Assembly (NCBI GenBank): GCA_949745795.1
Contig: CATKAZ010000090.1
Span: forward strand, 1 to 58,889
Origin: an uncultured Oscillospiraceae bacterium
GTDB lineage: Bacteria > Bacillota > Clostridia > Oscillospirales > Ruminococcaceae
DNA: 58,889 nucleotides
Reading direction: 5' to 3'
A program made the translations under genes and the position numbers. The notes beneath the pieces were generated by a model that worked only from the letters and a program-made list of their open reading frames with translations, was not told the DNA's origin and made no database searches. Positions 8,514 through 17,199 of this stretch are shown piece after piece (position 1 is the first letter of the stretch; every line of letters begins with the position of its first letter).

Positions 8514-9521
8514 ATGATTTCTGAAAAAAGCCGTATAAAGGTTAGTAAAATTTGTATTTTTCTGCCGTTTATAGTTGTTTTTTCACTCATTATAATATAT
8601 ATATCGATTTTTTTTAAGCGATATAATACCAACTTTAATTTTTTCGGTATGGATACTTTTATCATTGTATCGTCCGATAAAAATATAGAAAAAGAAATTA
8701 AACAGATATTTACTGAAACAGAAAATATTTTTGATTTCCATGACAGTATGAGCGAAGTTTCAAGGCTAAATTCTTCCAAGACAATAAACTCCTCAAACGA
8801 ACTTATATATGCCCTGAAGCATATTCTGGAGCTTAACGAAAAATACGGAAACAACGCTGACGTAACTGCCGGAAATCTTACAAAGCTTTGGAATATAACC
8901 GGTGAAAATCCTCGGATTCCCAAACAAAATGAGATCGACAAGGCTCTTGCCGCTACAGGATTTGAAAATATTATAATCAGCGGAAACAGTATTACCCTCG
9001 AAAACAATACCATACTGGACTTCGGATGCGTCGCAAAGGGCATCGCCCTTGACAAAGTTAAAGAACTCCTTGACAAAAAACATTCACGCTATTCACTTAT
9101 CACTACAGGTTCTTCAATATTAGTTTACGATAACAAAAACAGTAAACAAAATATTGATATAGCTTCTCCGGATAAAAACGGTTCAATAGGAGCGGTAACG
9201 CTCAGTGGCAGCTGTTTTATTTCCACATCGGGAGGGTATGAAAGATACGCAGAGATTGACGGCAAAAAATACTGTCATATTATAGACACAAAAACCGGAT
9301 ATCCTACGGAAACCGATCTTACAACGGTAACCGTATTCTGCGAAAGCGGTCTAGAATCGGATTTTCTTTCAACACTGATCTTTATCGGAGGCACAAAGGA
9401 AATCGAAAAGTATCTTGATTCGGACAGCTATAAAATAGTGGCAGCGGATAAGGATAAAAACCTCTATATAAGCGACGGTCTAGATTTTGAATTAAAGGAT
9501 GATTCTTATAAATATAAGTAA
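8514..9521 (+). CDS. apbE: FAD:protein FMN transferase
   Basis: ApbE (335 aa) transfers FMN from FAD to a Thr in target proteins. It has an N-terminal membrane segment (about residues 12-33), consistent with action outside the membrane. Visible family features are DVTAGNLTKLWNI, LDFGCVAKGIALD, the STSGGYERY region and CHIIDTKTGYPTE. Its position at the head of the Rnf operon fits its known role in flavinylating RnfG and RnfD. RBS is AAGAGGG. Confidence 0.93.
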   Translation: MISEKSRIKVSKICIFLPFIVVFSLIIIYISIFFKRYNTNFNFFGMDTFIIVSSDKNIEKEIKQIFTETENIFDFHDSMSEVSRLNSSKTINSSNELIYALKHILELNEKYGNNADVTAGNLTKLWNITGENPRIPKQNEIDKALAATGFENIIISGNSITLENNTILDFGCVAKGIALDKVKELLDKKHSRYSLITTGSSILVYDNKNSKQNIDIASPDKNGSIGAVTLSGSCFISTSGGYERYAEIDGKKYCHIIDTKTGYPTETDLTTVTVFCESGLESDFLSTLIFIGGTKEIEKYLDSDSYKIVAADKDKNLYISDGLDFELKDDSYKYK

Positions 9522-9870
9522 TAAAAAAATTATCGTTAAAAAAGATTTTTTTATAATACTTGCCATTGTTCTGACAGGTATTATTGTTGTTTCTGTGAGT
9601 TTTATTATGAAAAAAACTAATCACGGTAAAACAGCGGTCATTTCAGTGGATTCTGAAATCATAGAAAAAATCAACCTTGAAACTCACGAAAACAATACGT
9701 TTTCAATTGAAAATATAAAAGGCGTTGTCTTTGAAGTGAATAAAGGAAAAATAAGAATAATCGAGTCGGATTGTCCTGATAAAATTTGTGTAAAAACAGA
9801 TTTTATTAATTCAAAAAGCGAAAAAATCGTATGCCTGCCAAAAAAACTTATAGTGGAAATCGAGGACTGA
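9499..9870 (+). CDS. NusG domain II-containing membrane protein
   Basis: 123 aa with one N-terminal membrane segment (about residues 17-38) and an outside NusG_II-type beta domain ending in CPDKICVKTDFI and a KKLIVEIE tail. This family often accompanies apbE and Rnf genes in Clostridia; its job there is not settled. It overlaps apbE by 23 nt. The AAAGG lies directly against the ATG, so the exact start is uncertain. Confidence 0.75.
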   Translation: MILINISNKKIIVKKDFFIILAIVLTGIIVVSVSFIMKKTNHGKTAVISVDSEIIEKINLETHENNTFSIENIKGVVFEVNKGKIRIIESDCPDKICVKTDFINSKSEKIVCLPKKLIVEIED

Positions 9871-9875
9871 CAGTA

Positions 9876-10364
9876 ATGAAAAAATCATATAAAACAGCCC
9901 TTTCAGGCATGCTCCTTGCTCTTTCTGCCGGACTGTCGGCAGCTGAAAGTCTTATTCCGCTGCCGTTGGGCGTAAAACCGGGATTTTCAAACATACCCGT
10001 TATGTTTGCTATGTATGAAGTAAATACGGCCTGCGCACTGGCAATCTGCATACTTAAATCATTTTTTGTTTTTCTCACAAGAGGAACAACAGCTTTTATA
10101 ATGTCAATATCAGGCGGACTGGCCGCCTATTTTACAATGCTTCTGCTAAGTAAAAAAACCAATGCTTCAATAGTTTTAACAAGCGTTGCGGGAAGCCTGA
10201 TGCACAATGCAGGTCAGCTTTCAGCCGCATGTTTTATACTGGGCAGCTCTGCTGTCCTTGCATATATGCCGGTACTGATAATTTCAGGCTGCATTGCCGG
10301 AACGGCAACAGGTCTGTGTCTTGGCGCTGTCATGCCGGTACTTACAAAAATAAAAAGAAAATAG
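9876..10364 (+). CDS. Gx-transporter / heptaprenyl-diphosphate-synthase-component-I-like membrane protein
   Basis: 162-aa hydrophobic protein with about five membrane segments and the motif ESLIPLPLGVKPGFSNIP, followed by FVFLTRGTTAFIMSISGG, typical of the Gx transporter / HepI-like family. Function is not established; some homologues were named after heptaprenyl diphosphate synthase component I, but the sequence looks like a small transporter. Start at 9876 is chosen from GAGG upstream. It sits 6 nt after the NusG-II gene and 9 nt before rnfC. Confidence 0.75.
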   Translation: MKKSYKTALSGMLLALSAGLSAAESLIPLPLGVKPGFSNIPVMFAMYEVNTACALAICILKSFFVFLTRGTTAFIMSISGGLAAYFTMLLLSKKTNASIVLTSVAGSLMHNAGQLSAACFILGSSAVLAYMPVLIISGCIAGTATGLCLGAVMPVLTKIKRK

Positions 10365-10373
10365 GAGGAAAAA

Positions 10374-11651
10374 ATGAAAAAATTAAACGGCGTACGTTTA
10401 AAACATCACAAAAGTACAGCTAAATGTCAAACTGCTGCTCTCCCCGTTCCTGACTTAGTAACCATCCCAATGCTTATGAACATGGGCGCTCCGTGCAATC
10501 CACTTGTAAAGGTTGGGGACACTGTAAAAGTGGGACAGAAAATCGGAGATACAGATGCATTTATGTCCGTTCCCGTTCATTCAAGCGTATCAGGAATCGT
10601 TAAATCGGTAACCGATATTAAGCTTGCCGGCGGAAATATCTGCAAAGCCGTAACTATAGAACCCGACGGCGAACAAACTGTTTCCGAAGAAGTTCAGCCC
10701 CCCGTAATCAACAGTAAGGAAGAATTTGTAAAAGCAGTTCGTGAAAGCGGCATTACAGGACTGGGCGGCGCAGGCTTTCCTACTCACATTAAGCTTAATC
10801 CAAAAGGAGAAATTGATACTCTTGTAATAAACGCCGCAGAATGCGAACCGTACATAACCTCTGACCATCGTCAGATGCTTGAAGATCCTGACGCTGTAAT
10901 AGGCGGAATAAAAACGGTCATGAAATATCTTTCAATACCCAATGCAATAATCGGTATTGAAAACAACAAGCCAGACGCTATCTCTCTTCTTTCGGAAAAA
11001 ACCGGTTCAGACACGTCAATCACAGTAAAAACTCTGCCTGCTTCATATCCTCAGGGTGCGGAAAAGGTTCTTATTTACAATACTGCAGGCAGAATCGTTA
11101 AGGAGGGTCAGCTTCCCTCAGACCAAAAAGTAATAGTCCTGAACGTTTCCACAGCAGCGCAGATTTATTACTATTGTCAGACGGGTATGCCGCTTATCGA
11201 AAGACGTTTAACCGTTGACGGTGATATAGTAAAAAATCCATGTAATTTAACAGTCAAAATCGGTACGCCTGTTTCCAAGGTTTTGGAATATGCTCAATGC
11301 GATACCGAGAAAATGAACAAGCTTATCTTAGGCGGTCCTATGATGGGAATGAGCGCATTCGATCTTGAAACTTCAATAGTCAAAGGAAACAATGCGGTTT
11401 TAGCATTTGAAAAGTATTCCGAACCTGTGGTTACAAACTGCATCAGATGCGGACGCTGTATAAAGGCGTGTCCTTTCAATCTAATGCCAACTGAAATGGA
11501 AAAGGCATACAATCGTAAAGACGTTGAAGCGCTGAAAAAGCTGAAAGTGAATTTATGCATGAACTGCGGATGCTGTACCTATGCCTGTCCGGCAGGAAGA
11601 AAGCTTGCAGAAACCAATCAGCTTGCCAAAGCTTTGATACCCAGAAAATAA
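10374..11651 (+). CDS. rnfC: Rnf complex subunit C
   Basis: RnfC (425 aa) is the peripheral subunit that carries the NAD(H)-side redox site of the ferredoxin:NAD+ oxidoreductase. The glycine-rich GLGGAGFPTHIKL motif binds the nucleotide/flavin, and two 4Fe-4S motifs lie near the C-terminus (CIRCGRCIKACP and CMNCGCCTYACP). First rnf gene of the operon, with AGGAGG before the ATG. The short, clostridial form without the long C-terminal repeats of proteobacterial RnfC. Confidence 0.96.
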   Translation: MKKLNGVRLKHHKSTAKCQTAALPVPDLVTIPMLMNMGAPCNPLVKVGDTVKVGQKIGDTDAFMSVPVHSSVSGIVKSVTDIKLAGGNICKAVTIEPDGEQTVSEEVQPPVINSKEEFVKAVRESGITGLGGAGFPTHIKLNPKGEIDTLVINAAECEPYITSDHRQMLEDPDAVIGGIKTVMKYLSIPNAIIGIENNKPDAISLLSEKTGSDTSITVKTLPASYPQGAEKVLIYNTAGRIVKEGQLPSDQKVIVLNVSTAAQIYYYCQTGMPLIERRLTVDGDIVKNPCNLTVKIGTPVSKVLEYAQCDTEKMNKLILGGPMMGMSAFDLETSIVKGNNAVLAFEKYSEPVVTNCIRCGRCIKACPFNLMPTEMEKAYNRKDVEALKKLKVNLCMNCGCCTYACPAGRKLAETNQLAKALIPRK

Positions 11652-11667
11652 GAAAGGCGGTAAAAAC

Positions 11668-12600
11668 TTGAATATATTAACTGTTTCACCTTCACCTCAC
11701 GTTAAAGATAACATGAGCACACAGCGCATTATGCTGTGCGTTATAGCTTCACTTCTTCCGGCTGTAATAGCTTCGGGAGTGATTTTCGGACTCAGAGCAT
11801 TAATGCTCATTGCAGTCTGTATACTTTCAAGTATTATATTTGAAGCCGTTACAAGAATCATTATGAAAAAAGAACAGACAATAGGCGACCTCAGCGCTGT
11901 TCTTACAGGACTTCTTCTTGCGCTGAATCTTCCTGTTACTCTTCCCTTCTGGCAGGCTGCAATAGGCTGTTTCACGGCGATTGTTATAGTAAAGCAGCTT
12001 TTCGGCGGATTGGGACAGAATTTTGCCAATCCGGCAATTGTGGGAAGAATCGTACTAATGCTTTCCTTTACTTCAAATATGACAACATGGGCTGTTCCTC
12101 AGTACTGGAAAGAAAACGGCAAGGAAATTGTCACAAGCGCCACTCCTCTTGTAACAGAAACCGCCTCATACAAGGATTTATTCCTCGGCAATACAGGCGG
12201 CTGTTTAGGTGAAACCTGTGCGCTGGCTCTTTTAATAGGCGGTATTTACCTGATTGTAAGAAAGATCATTTCACCTGTAACACCTGTAGCGTTTATCGGT
12301 ACTGTAGCGCTTTTGAATCTTATTGCAGGAAATGACGTACTTTATCAGATACTTTCAGGCGGTCTTATTTTGGGAGCGTTCTTTATGGCAACCGACTACG
12401 TTACAACTCCCGTTACTCCCGCAGGCAAACTTATTTTCGGAATCGGCTGCGGTATAATAACATTCCTTATAAGACAATTCGGCAGCTATCCTGAGGGCGT
12501 TTCCTTCTCAATTCTGCTGATGAATATAGTAACGCCTTATATTGACAGATTTACAATGACAAAACCTATAGGAGCAGTAAAGGAGGCAAAAGAAAAATGA
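11668..12600 (+). CDS. rnfD: Rnf complex subunit D
   Basis: Membrane subunit (310 aa, about eight or nine helices) carrying covalently bound FMN. The SATPL motif contains the likely flavinylated Thr159. The start is TTG at 11668 behind AAAGGCGG. It takes electrons across the membrane and is coupled to Na+ or H+ transport; the ion cannot be told from sequence. The rnfG start overlaps its stop. Confidence 0.95.
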   Translation: MNILTVSPSPHVKDNMSTQRIMLCVIASLLPAVIASGVIFGLRALMLIAVCILSSIIFEAVTRIIMKKEQTIGDLSAVLTGLLLALNLPVTLPFWQAAIGCFTAIVIVKQLFGGLGQNFANPAIVGRIVLMLSFTSNMTTWAVPQYWKENGKEIVTSATPLVTETASYKDLFLGNTGGCLGETCALALLIGGIYLIVRKIISPVTPVAFIGTVALLNLIAGNDVLYQILSGGLILGAFFMATDYVTTPVTPAGKLIFGIGCGIITFLIRQFGSYPEGVSFSILLMNIVTPYIDRFTMTKPIGAVKEAKEK

Positions 12601-13118
12601 AAGAAAAAATAATGCCGCCTATTGTACTGACGCTTATTTCGGCAATAGTCTGCGGACTGCTGGTACTTGCAAATTCGGCCACCAAAGACAAAATTATAAA
12701 GGCACAGGAAGAAAAATTCAGCAATGCGCTTACAGAAACCTTCGGAGAAGCAGACTATAAAATTTCCGGCCTTTCCTACGACGGAATAACATCAGTCACA
12801 ACAGACGAAAAAGGCAGAGTGATTTTTGAAATCGTAGCCGACGGATACTCAAAAGGCGGTCTTGATTTATTGATAGGCATTGATGAAAACGGCGGTATAT
12901 GCGGAATAAGCTTCCTTGCTATCGGAGAAACTCCGGGTCTCGGCACAAAGGTACAGGAAGATAAAGGCTTCATCGAACAATTTATGGGAGCTAGTGACGA
13001 AAACTACCAATTTGACGTAATAACAGGCGCTACATACTCCTCAAAGGGAATGAAATCCGCCGTAGACCTTGCCTTAAAAACCTATAACGAACACAAGGAG
13101 GAAATTTTAAATGGGTAA
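12597..13118 (+). CDS. rnfG: Rnf complex subunit G
   Basis: RnfG (173 aa) is anchored by one N-terminal helix and has an FMN-binding domain outside the membrane. The flavinylation motif TGATYSS places FMN on Thr146, the target of ApbE encoded upstream. It overlaps rnfD by 4 nt and rnfE by 8 nt, showing tight translational coupling. Confidence 0.95.
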   Translation: MKEKIMPPIVLTLISAIVCGLLVLANSATKDKIIKAQEEKFSNALTETFGEADYKISGLSYDGITSVTTDEKGRVIFEIVADGYSKGGLDLLIGIDENGGICGISFLAIGETPGLGTKVQEDKGFIEQFMGASDENYQFDVITGATYSSKGMKSAVDLALKTYNEHKEEILNG

Positions 13119-13764
13119 TCTAAAAGAACTTACCAAAGGTATAATAAAAGAAAATCCGACCCTTGTGGGACTTCTTGGTATGTGCCCGACGCTTGCAGTT
13201 ACCACTCAGGCGGTAAACGGGATCGGTATGGGTCTTGCAACTACTTTCGTTCTGCTGGGCTCAAATATAGTTATATCACTTCTTAAAAAAGTAATTCCAA
13301 AGGCTGTAAAGCTTCCCTGCTATATCGTTATAATCGCAGGCTTTGTAACGCTTATAAGCTTTCTGCTGCATGGCTTTATACCAAGCCTTTATGACGCTTT
13401 GGGTACTTTTTTAAATCTTATTACAGTTAACTGTATTATTTTAGGACGTGCGGAAATGTTCGCATGTAAAAACAAGGTTATTCCGTCTGCTCTTGACGGT
13501 TTGGGAATGGGTTTGGGTTTCACCCTTGCACTCTTCCTTATGGGTTCGGTAAGAGAAATTATGGGCTCAGGATCCTGGATGGGAATGAAAATCCCGGGAT
13601 TTGAACCAATGTCCGTGTTTGTAATGTCTGCCGGAGGATTTTTCGTTCTGGGCTGTATCATAGCTTTAGTAAACAAAATTGCCGGCAAAAGGCCTCCGCA
13701 GAAAATCGGCTGTGCCGGATGCCCTAACGCCGCAAGCTGTGCTGGCAGAAAAGGAGGAGAATAA
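13111..13764 (+). CDS. rnfE: Rnf complex subunit E
   Basis: Six-helix membrane subunit (217 aa) homologous to RnfA and NqrD. The VGLLGMCPTLAVTT and LNLITVNCIILGRAE segments are typical; their Cys residues are proposed to hold the intramembrane iron-sulfur cluster shared with RnfA. The C-terminus carries a further Cys cluster (GCAGCPNAASCAGRKGG), which is beyond the conserved core. Confidence 0.95.
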   Translation: MGNLKELTKGIIKENPTLVGLLGMCPTLAVTTQAVNGIGMGLATTFVLLGSNIVISLLKKVIPKAVKLPCYIVIIAGFVTLISFLLHGFIPSLYDALGTFLNLITVNCIILGRAEMFACKNKVIPSALDGLGMGLGFTLALFLMGSVREIMGSGSWMGMKIPGFEPMSVFVMSAGGFFVLGCIIALVNKIAGKRPPQKIGCAGCPNAASCAGRKGGE

Positions 13765-14342
13765 TGAAAGGTATTTTTATTATAATGCTGTCGGCAATAC
13801 TTGTTGACAACTTCGTACTCTCCAAATTCATGGGTATCTGTCCGTTTTTAGGCGTTTCAAAAAAGCTTTCCTCAAGTCTTGGAATGGGCGCTGCCGTTAT
13901 ATTTGTTATGACCTGCGCTACCGCAGTTACATACCCTGTTTACTCACTGGTTTTAAAGCCGAACGGTCTTGAATATCTCAATACAGTGGCTTTCATTCTT
14001 ATTATTGCGCTGTTTGTACAGCTTGTTGAAATAATTCTCAAAAAGGTAATGCCCCCACTTTACAATTCGCTGGGAGTTTATCTGCCGCTTATCACTACCA
14101 ACTGTGCAGTGCTGGGCGTTACTCTTCTCAACATCGACAACGGCTACACATTCCTTGAATCCATTGTAAACGCAATATGCGCCGGAATCGGTTTTTCACT
14201 TGCACTTATTCTGTTCTCGGGAGTACGCTCAAAGCTTGAAGACGCAGATATTCCTAAAACGTTCAAAGGAATTCCCGCAACTCTTATTGCCGCGTCTATC
14301 GTATCTTTAAGCTTTATGGCATTTTCAGGACTTATAAGTTAA
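13764..14342 (+). CDS. rnfA: Rnf complex subunit A
   Basis: Six-helix membrane subunit (192 aa) paired with RnfE. The FMGICPFLGVSKKL and LPLITTNCAVLGV segments contain the conserved Cys residues facing the RnfE Cys residues. The ATG overlaps the rnfE stop (TAATG). Length is standard. Confidence 0.96.
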   Translation: MKGIFIIMLSAILVDNFVLSKFMGICPFLGVSKKLSSSLGMGAAVIFVMTCATAVTYPVYSLVLKPNGLEYLNTVAFILIIALFVQLVEIILKKVMPPLYNSLGVYLPLITTNCAVLGVTLLNIDNGYTFLESIVNAICAGIGFSLALILFSGVRSKLEDADIPKTFKGIPATLIAASIVSLSFMAFSGLIS

Positions 14343-14360
14343 AAAGGAGGAGGATAATAA

Positions 14361-15155
14361 ATGTTTGAAACATACTTTGTTCCCATACTTATCTTTGCAG
14401 TACTGGGACTTCTTGCAGGCGTTTTACTTACTGCCGCTTCAAAAATATTCTATGTTAAAACCGATGAAAGAATCGAACAGATTTCCGACGCTCTTCCTCA
14501 GGCAAACTGCGGTGCATGCGGCTTTGCAGGCTGTTCGGACTACGCAAATGCAATTGTTGAAAAAGGCGCTGCTACAAATTTATGTAAGCCCGGCGGCGGT
14601 GAAGTAAGCGCTAAAATAAGTGAAATTCTCGGTACGGAAGCTTTGTCGGTAACACCTGAAACGGCTGTTGTACACTGTCAGGGAAACTGCGATGCAGTCA
14701 AAACAAGATTTACTTTTGACGGCGTTGCAAGCTGTTCTGCCGCAAAAAGACTTTACGGCGGCTCTAAAAGCTGTACTTACGGCTGTCTGGGCTACGGCGA
14801 CTGCGTTAACGTATGTGATGAGAACGCAATAAAGATTGTAAACGGCGTAGCGGAAGTTACAGGAGCATGCGTCGCATGCGGAAAATGTGTAAAGGTATGC
14901 CCTAACAGTCTGATTTCAATCAAACCGATAACCAAACACATCGACGTTAAATGCTCCTCAAAGGACAACGGAAAAATTACAAAGCAATCCTGTTCAAACG
15001 GCTGCATAGGCTGTAAAATCTGCGAGAAAAAATGCCTTTCAGAAGCTGTCAAGGTTGTTGACTTCCACGCTGTTATTGATTATAATAAATGTACCGGCTG
15101 CGGAACGTGCTATGAAGCCTGTCCCACAGGCGCAATAACTAACTGCGAGGACTGA
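14361..15155 (+). CDS. rnfB: Rnf complex subunit B
   Basis: RnfB (264 aa) accepts electrons from ferredoxin. One N-terminal helix is followed by the 4Fe-4S motif ANCGACGFAGC with downstream Cys residues (Fe-S domain) and then ferredoxin-type clusters CVACGKCVKVCP, CIGCKICEKKC and CTGCGTCYEACP. AGGAGGAGG lies before the ATG. It completes the clostridial order C-D-G-E-A-B. Confidence 0.96.
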   Translation: MFETYFVPILIFAVLGLLAGVLLTAASKIFYVKTDERIEQISDALPQANCGACGFAGCSDYANAIVEKGAATNLCKPGGGEVSAKISEILGTEALSVTPETAVVHCQGNCDAVKTRFTFDGVASCSAAKRLYGGSKSCTYGCLGYGDCVNVCDENAIKIVNGVAEVTGACVACGKCVKVCPNSLISIKPITKHIDVKCSSKDNGKITKQSCSNGCIGCKICEKKCLSEAVKVVDFHAVIDYNKCTGCGTCYEACPTGAITNCED

Positions 15156-15159
15156 TAAA

Positions 15160-15963
15160 ATGAGAAAAATTTTTTCAGCGATATTATGCGCTGTATTCTG
15201 CGTTTCTCTCTGTTCCTGTTCAGATGAAAGAGAAATTAATAAAAATGACGTTTTTGAAAATTTCAGAGAATATATTTCCGAAAATACCCTTGATGAAAAT
15301 TATTATATTCAAATTTCAAGAACAGCCGCAGAATCCCATATTCTGACAGAAGCTTCCAAAATGGACGACGACTGTGCTTTCCTTCATTATGATGTTACCG
15401 GCAATCTGAAGTTTTACCGTGACGGAAAATTCACTTCACTTTCAATTTCAAACCTATATATACCCGAAGAAAAAGACGCTGAATGGAAAGACTATGAGTA
15501 TGAAGACATGGCACAAAGCTATCGTAAAATTATTTCGGTACTTTGCGATAAGAAAAATGAAAAAAATCAAAATTCTGTAAAATCCGTTGAAGTTTCCGAT
15601 TCGGATAATAAGGACTTTCCGAATAAATATTCCGTTCAATATGATTTGGAAACTGTTGATACAAGATCTCTTTTTAAAAACGGAGGAAATTTCGGCAGTC
15701 TTAGTATAAAATTTTTATCAGATGAAAGCGGTAATAGCTTTAAAGACATTTCTTTAAACTGCCAGTACGATTACAATGATGAAATTTACGTTATTTCGGT
15801 AAAATACGGTAATCCGAATTTGCCCGATGAAAAAGGAGAAAACGGTCAGCGTCCGGAAGATATAGAAAAAATATTCCAGGATTATGTTGACAAGCTTACC
15901 GCAGCATATCAAAGCTCTGACTTAAACTATGAAGATTATCTTGATGAATATATGAATCAATAA
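15160..15963 (+). CDS. Lipoprotein of unknown function at the end of the Rnf operon
   Basis: 267 aa with a signal peptide and lipobox (VSLCSC, lipidated Cys near residue 20). The mature part is acidic and hydrophilic, with no recognised domain. It starts 4 nt after rnfB, with its ribosome binding site inside the rnfB end, so it is very probably cotranscribed with Rnf. An operon mate role is an inference; I do not know a function for it. Confidence 0.75.
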   Translation: MRKIFSAILCAVFCVSLCSCSDEREINKNDVFENFREYISENTLDENYYIQISRTAAESHILTEASKMDDDCAFLHYDVTGNLKFYRDGKFTSLSISNLYIPEEKDAEWKDYEYEDMAQSYRKIISVLCDKKNEKNQNSVKSVEVSDSDNKDFPNKYSVQYDLETVDTRSLFKNGGNFGSLSIKFLSDESGNSFKDISLNCQYDYNDEIYVISVKYGNPNLPDEKGENGQRPEDIEKIFQDYVDKLTAAYQSSDLNYEDYLDEYMNQ

Positions 15964-15982
15964 TCGGATTATACAAAAGCGA

Positions 15983-16009
15983 GGGACGCCCTGCAAGAAA
16001 GGGCATCCC
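15983..16009 (+). terminator. GCAAG-loop hairpin after the Rnf operon
   Basis: GGGACGCCCT pairs with AGGGCATCCC (one C-A mismatch, a G-U pair on the minus strand) across the loop GCAAGAA. The flanks GAGGGACGC and GCATCCCCT resemble the inner hairpin of the repeat island at 34.95 kb, so it is both a possible terminator and a solitary relative of that repeat. Confidence 0.55.
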
Positions 16010-16031
16010 CTATTATATTTTTTACAAGTTG

Positions 16032-16062
16032 AACGGACGAAAATAAATTTTCGTCCGTTTAT
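16032..16062 (+). terminator. Second hairpin after the Rnf operon
   Basis: AACGGACGAAAA and TTTTCGTCCGTT form a perfect 12-bp stem with a 4-nt loop, followed by TATTTATG. The T-run is short, so termination may be modest, but together with the preceding hairpin it closes the operon. Confidence 0.65.
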
Positions 16063-16099
16063 TTATGAAAATTATCTCCAGTTTTTCAACACTTTTCTA

Positions 16100-16128
16100 T
16101 TGATTTTTTATTCAAAATGTAGTATAAT
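16100..16128 (+). promoter_or_regulatory. Promoter of the TPR gene
   Basis: TTGATT, 17 nt, TATAAT, located 34 nt before the chosen start codon. Close to the vegetative consensus. Confidence 0.75.
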
Positions 16129-16161
16129 GAAAATATTAAAATTATGGTTAGGAGAAAAATA

Positions 16162-17184
16162 ATGGTTAATGATATAATAGAGGAAATTAAGAAAGGACTT
16201 ACCGGAAACGCCCCTCATGACGCAAACTATCTTCATGATCAGGCAATGAAGTACAGGACTCATGAGAAATCAGAAGAAATTCTGAAAATAATCAGTGATA
16301 TGACTTTTGATCTTCTCCCCGATGACAAGAAGAAACTCCTGCATAACGCCATGTTTGTAGGAAACAAAAGAATTGATCAGGCTTATAACGAAGTAAATAA
16401 TTTATTTAAAAGCAGAAAGCTCGACGAAGCCGCCGAGCTTATGAGTAAAATCGAAAAACAGGCTGACAAATATTTTGATCATACTGATAAATCAAAAAAG
16501 TATTCGTTCAGAAACCGCTTTGACGAATATCTTTTCTATGAACTATATAAACCCGAAAAACAGTATGAAAGAACTCCGTTCGATTTTTGTACATACTTTA
16601 CATCTTACGGATATATTCTTGTTGAAATGAAAAAACCGGAAGAAGCCGTAAGGATTCTTGAAAAAGCAATCAAATATAATCCTGTAAATCCCGGACCACG
16701 CTTTGAAATGGCTGAATGCTATAAAGTTCTCCGAAATCCCGAAAAGCTTTTTGAATGCATAAAGGAAACGCTTAAAATAGCTTCGTCCCCCGAGGACCTT
16801 GCAAGATGCTACTGTAATCTCGGTTATTACTGCATTGATATTAAGGATTATGATGCGGCAGTCTGCTTTTATTATAACAGCCTGCTTTATGCTCCAAACG
16901 ATAACATTAAGGGTGAATTGCAGCATATAAGCATGATTACCAAAAAACCTATCACACCTCCTTCTAAAGAAGATATATTAAAGACATTTGAAAAATACGG
17001 GCTTGTTAACGGTCCAAGCCAGATCGTAATAAACATGGCATATTCTCTCGGTGAATACTGTGTTGAACATAATTCCCGTCCTGAAGAAGCTCTGTTTTAT
17101 TACAATATCGCTTACAATCTTACATTAAGTGAAGATATAAAGAAAAAGATGGACGAACTAGCCGCAAAAATTCAGAAAAAATAA
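16162..17184 (+). CDS. TPR-repeat protein
   Basis: About 340 aa, cytosolic, no signal peptide. Helical repeats with TPR character are visible in the C-terminal half (MKKPEEAVRILEKAIKYNP, YCNLGYYCIDIKDYDAAV, RPEEALFYYNIAYNL). Such repeats form protein-binding surfaces; the partner is unknown. ATG at 16162 is chosen for GGAG 7 nt upstream. It stands alone and converges with sigF. Confidence 0.75.
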   Translation: MVNDIIEEIKKGLTGNAPHDANYLHDQAMKYRTHEKSEEILKIISDMTFDLLPDDKKKLLHNAMFVGNKRIDQAYNEVNNLFKSRKLDEAAELMSKIEKQADKYFDHTDKSKKYSFRNRFDEYLFYELYKPEKQYERTPFDFCTYFTSYGYILVEMKKPEEAVRILEKAIKYNPVNPGPRFEMAECYKVLRNPEKLFECIKETLKIASSPEDLARCYCNLGYYCIDIKDYDAAVCFYYNSLLYAPNDNIKGELQHISMITKKPITPPSKEDILKTFEKYGLVNGPSQIVINMAYSLGEYCVEHNSRPEEALFYYNIAYNLTLSEDIKKKMDELAAKIQKK

Positions 17185-17199
17185 TTTTTATAATAGTTT

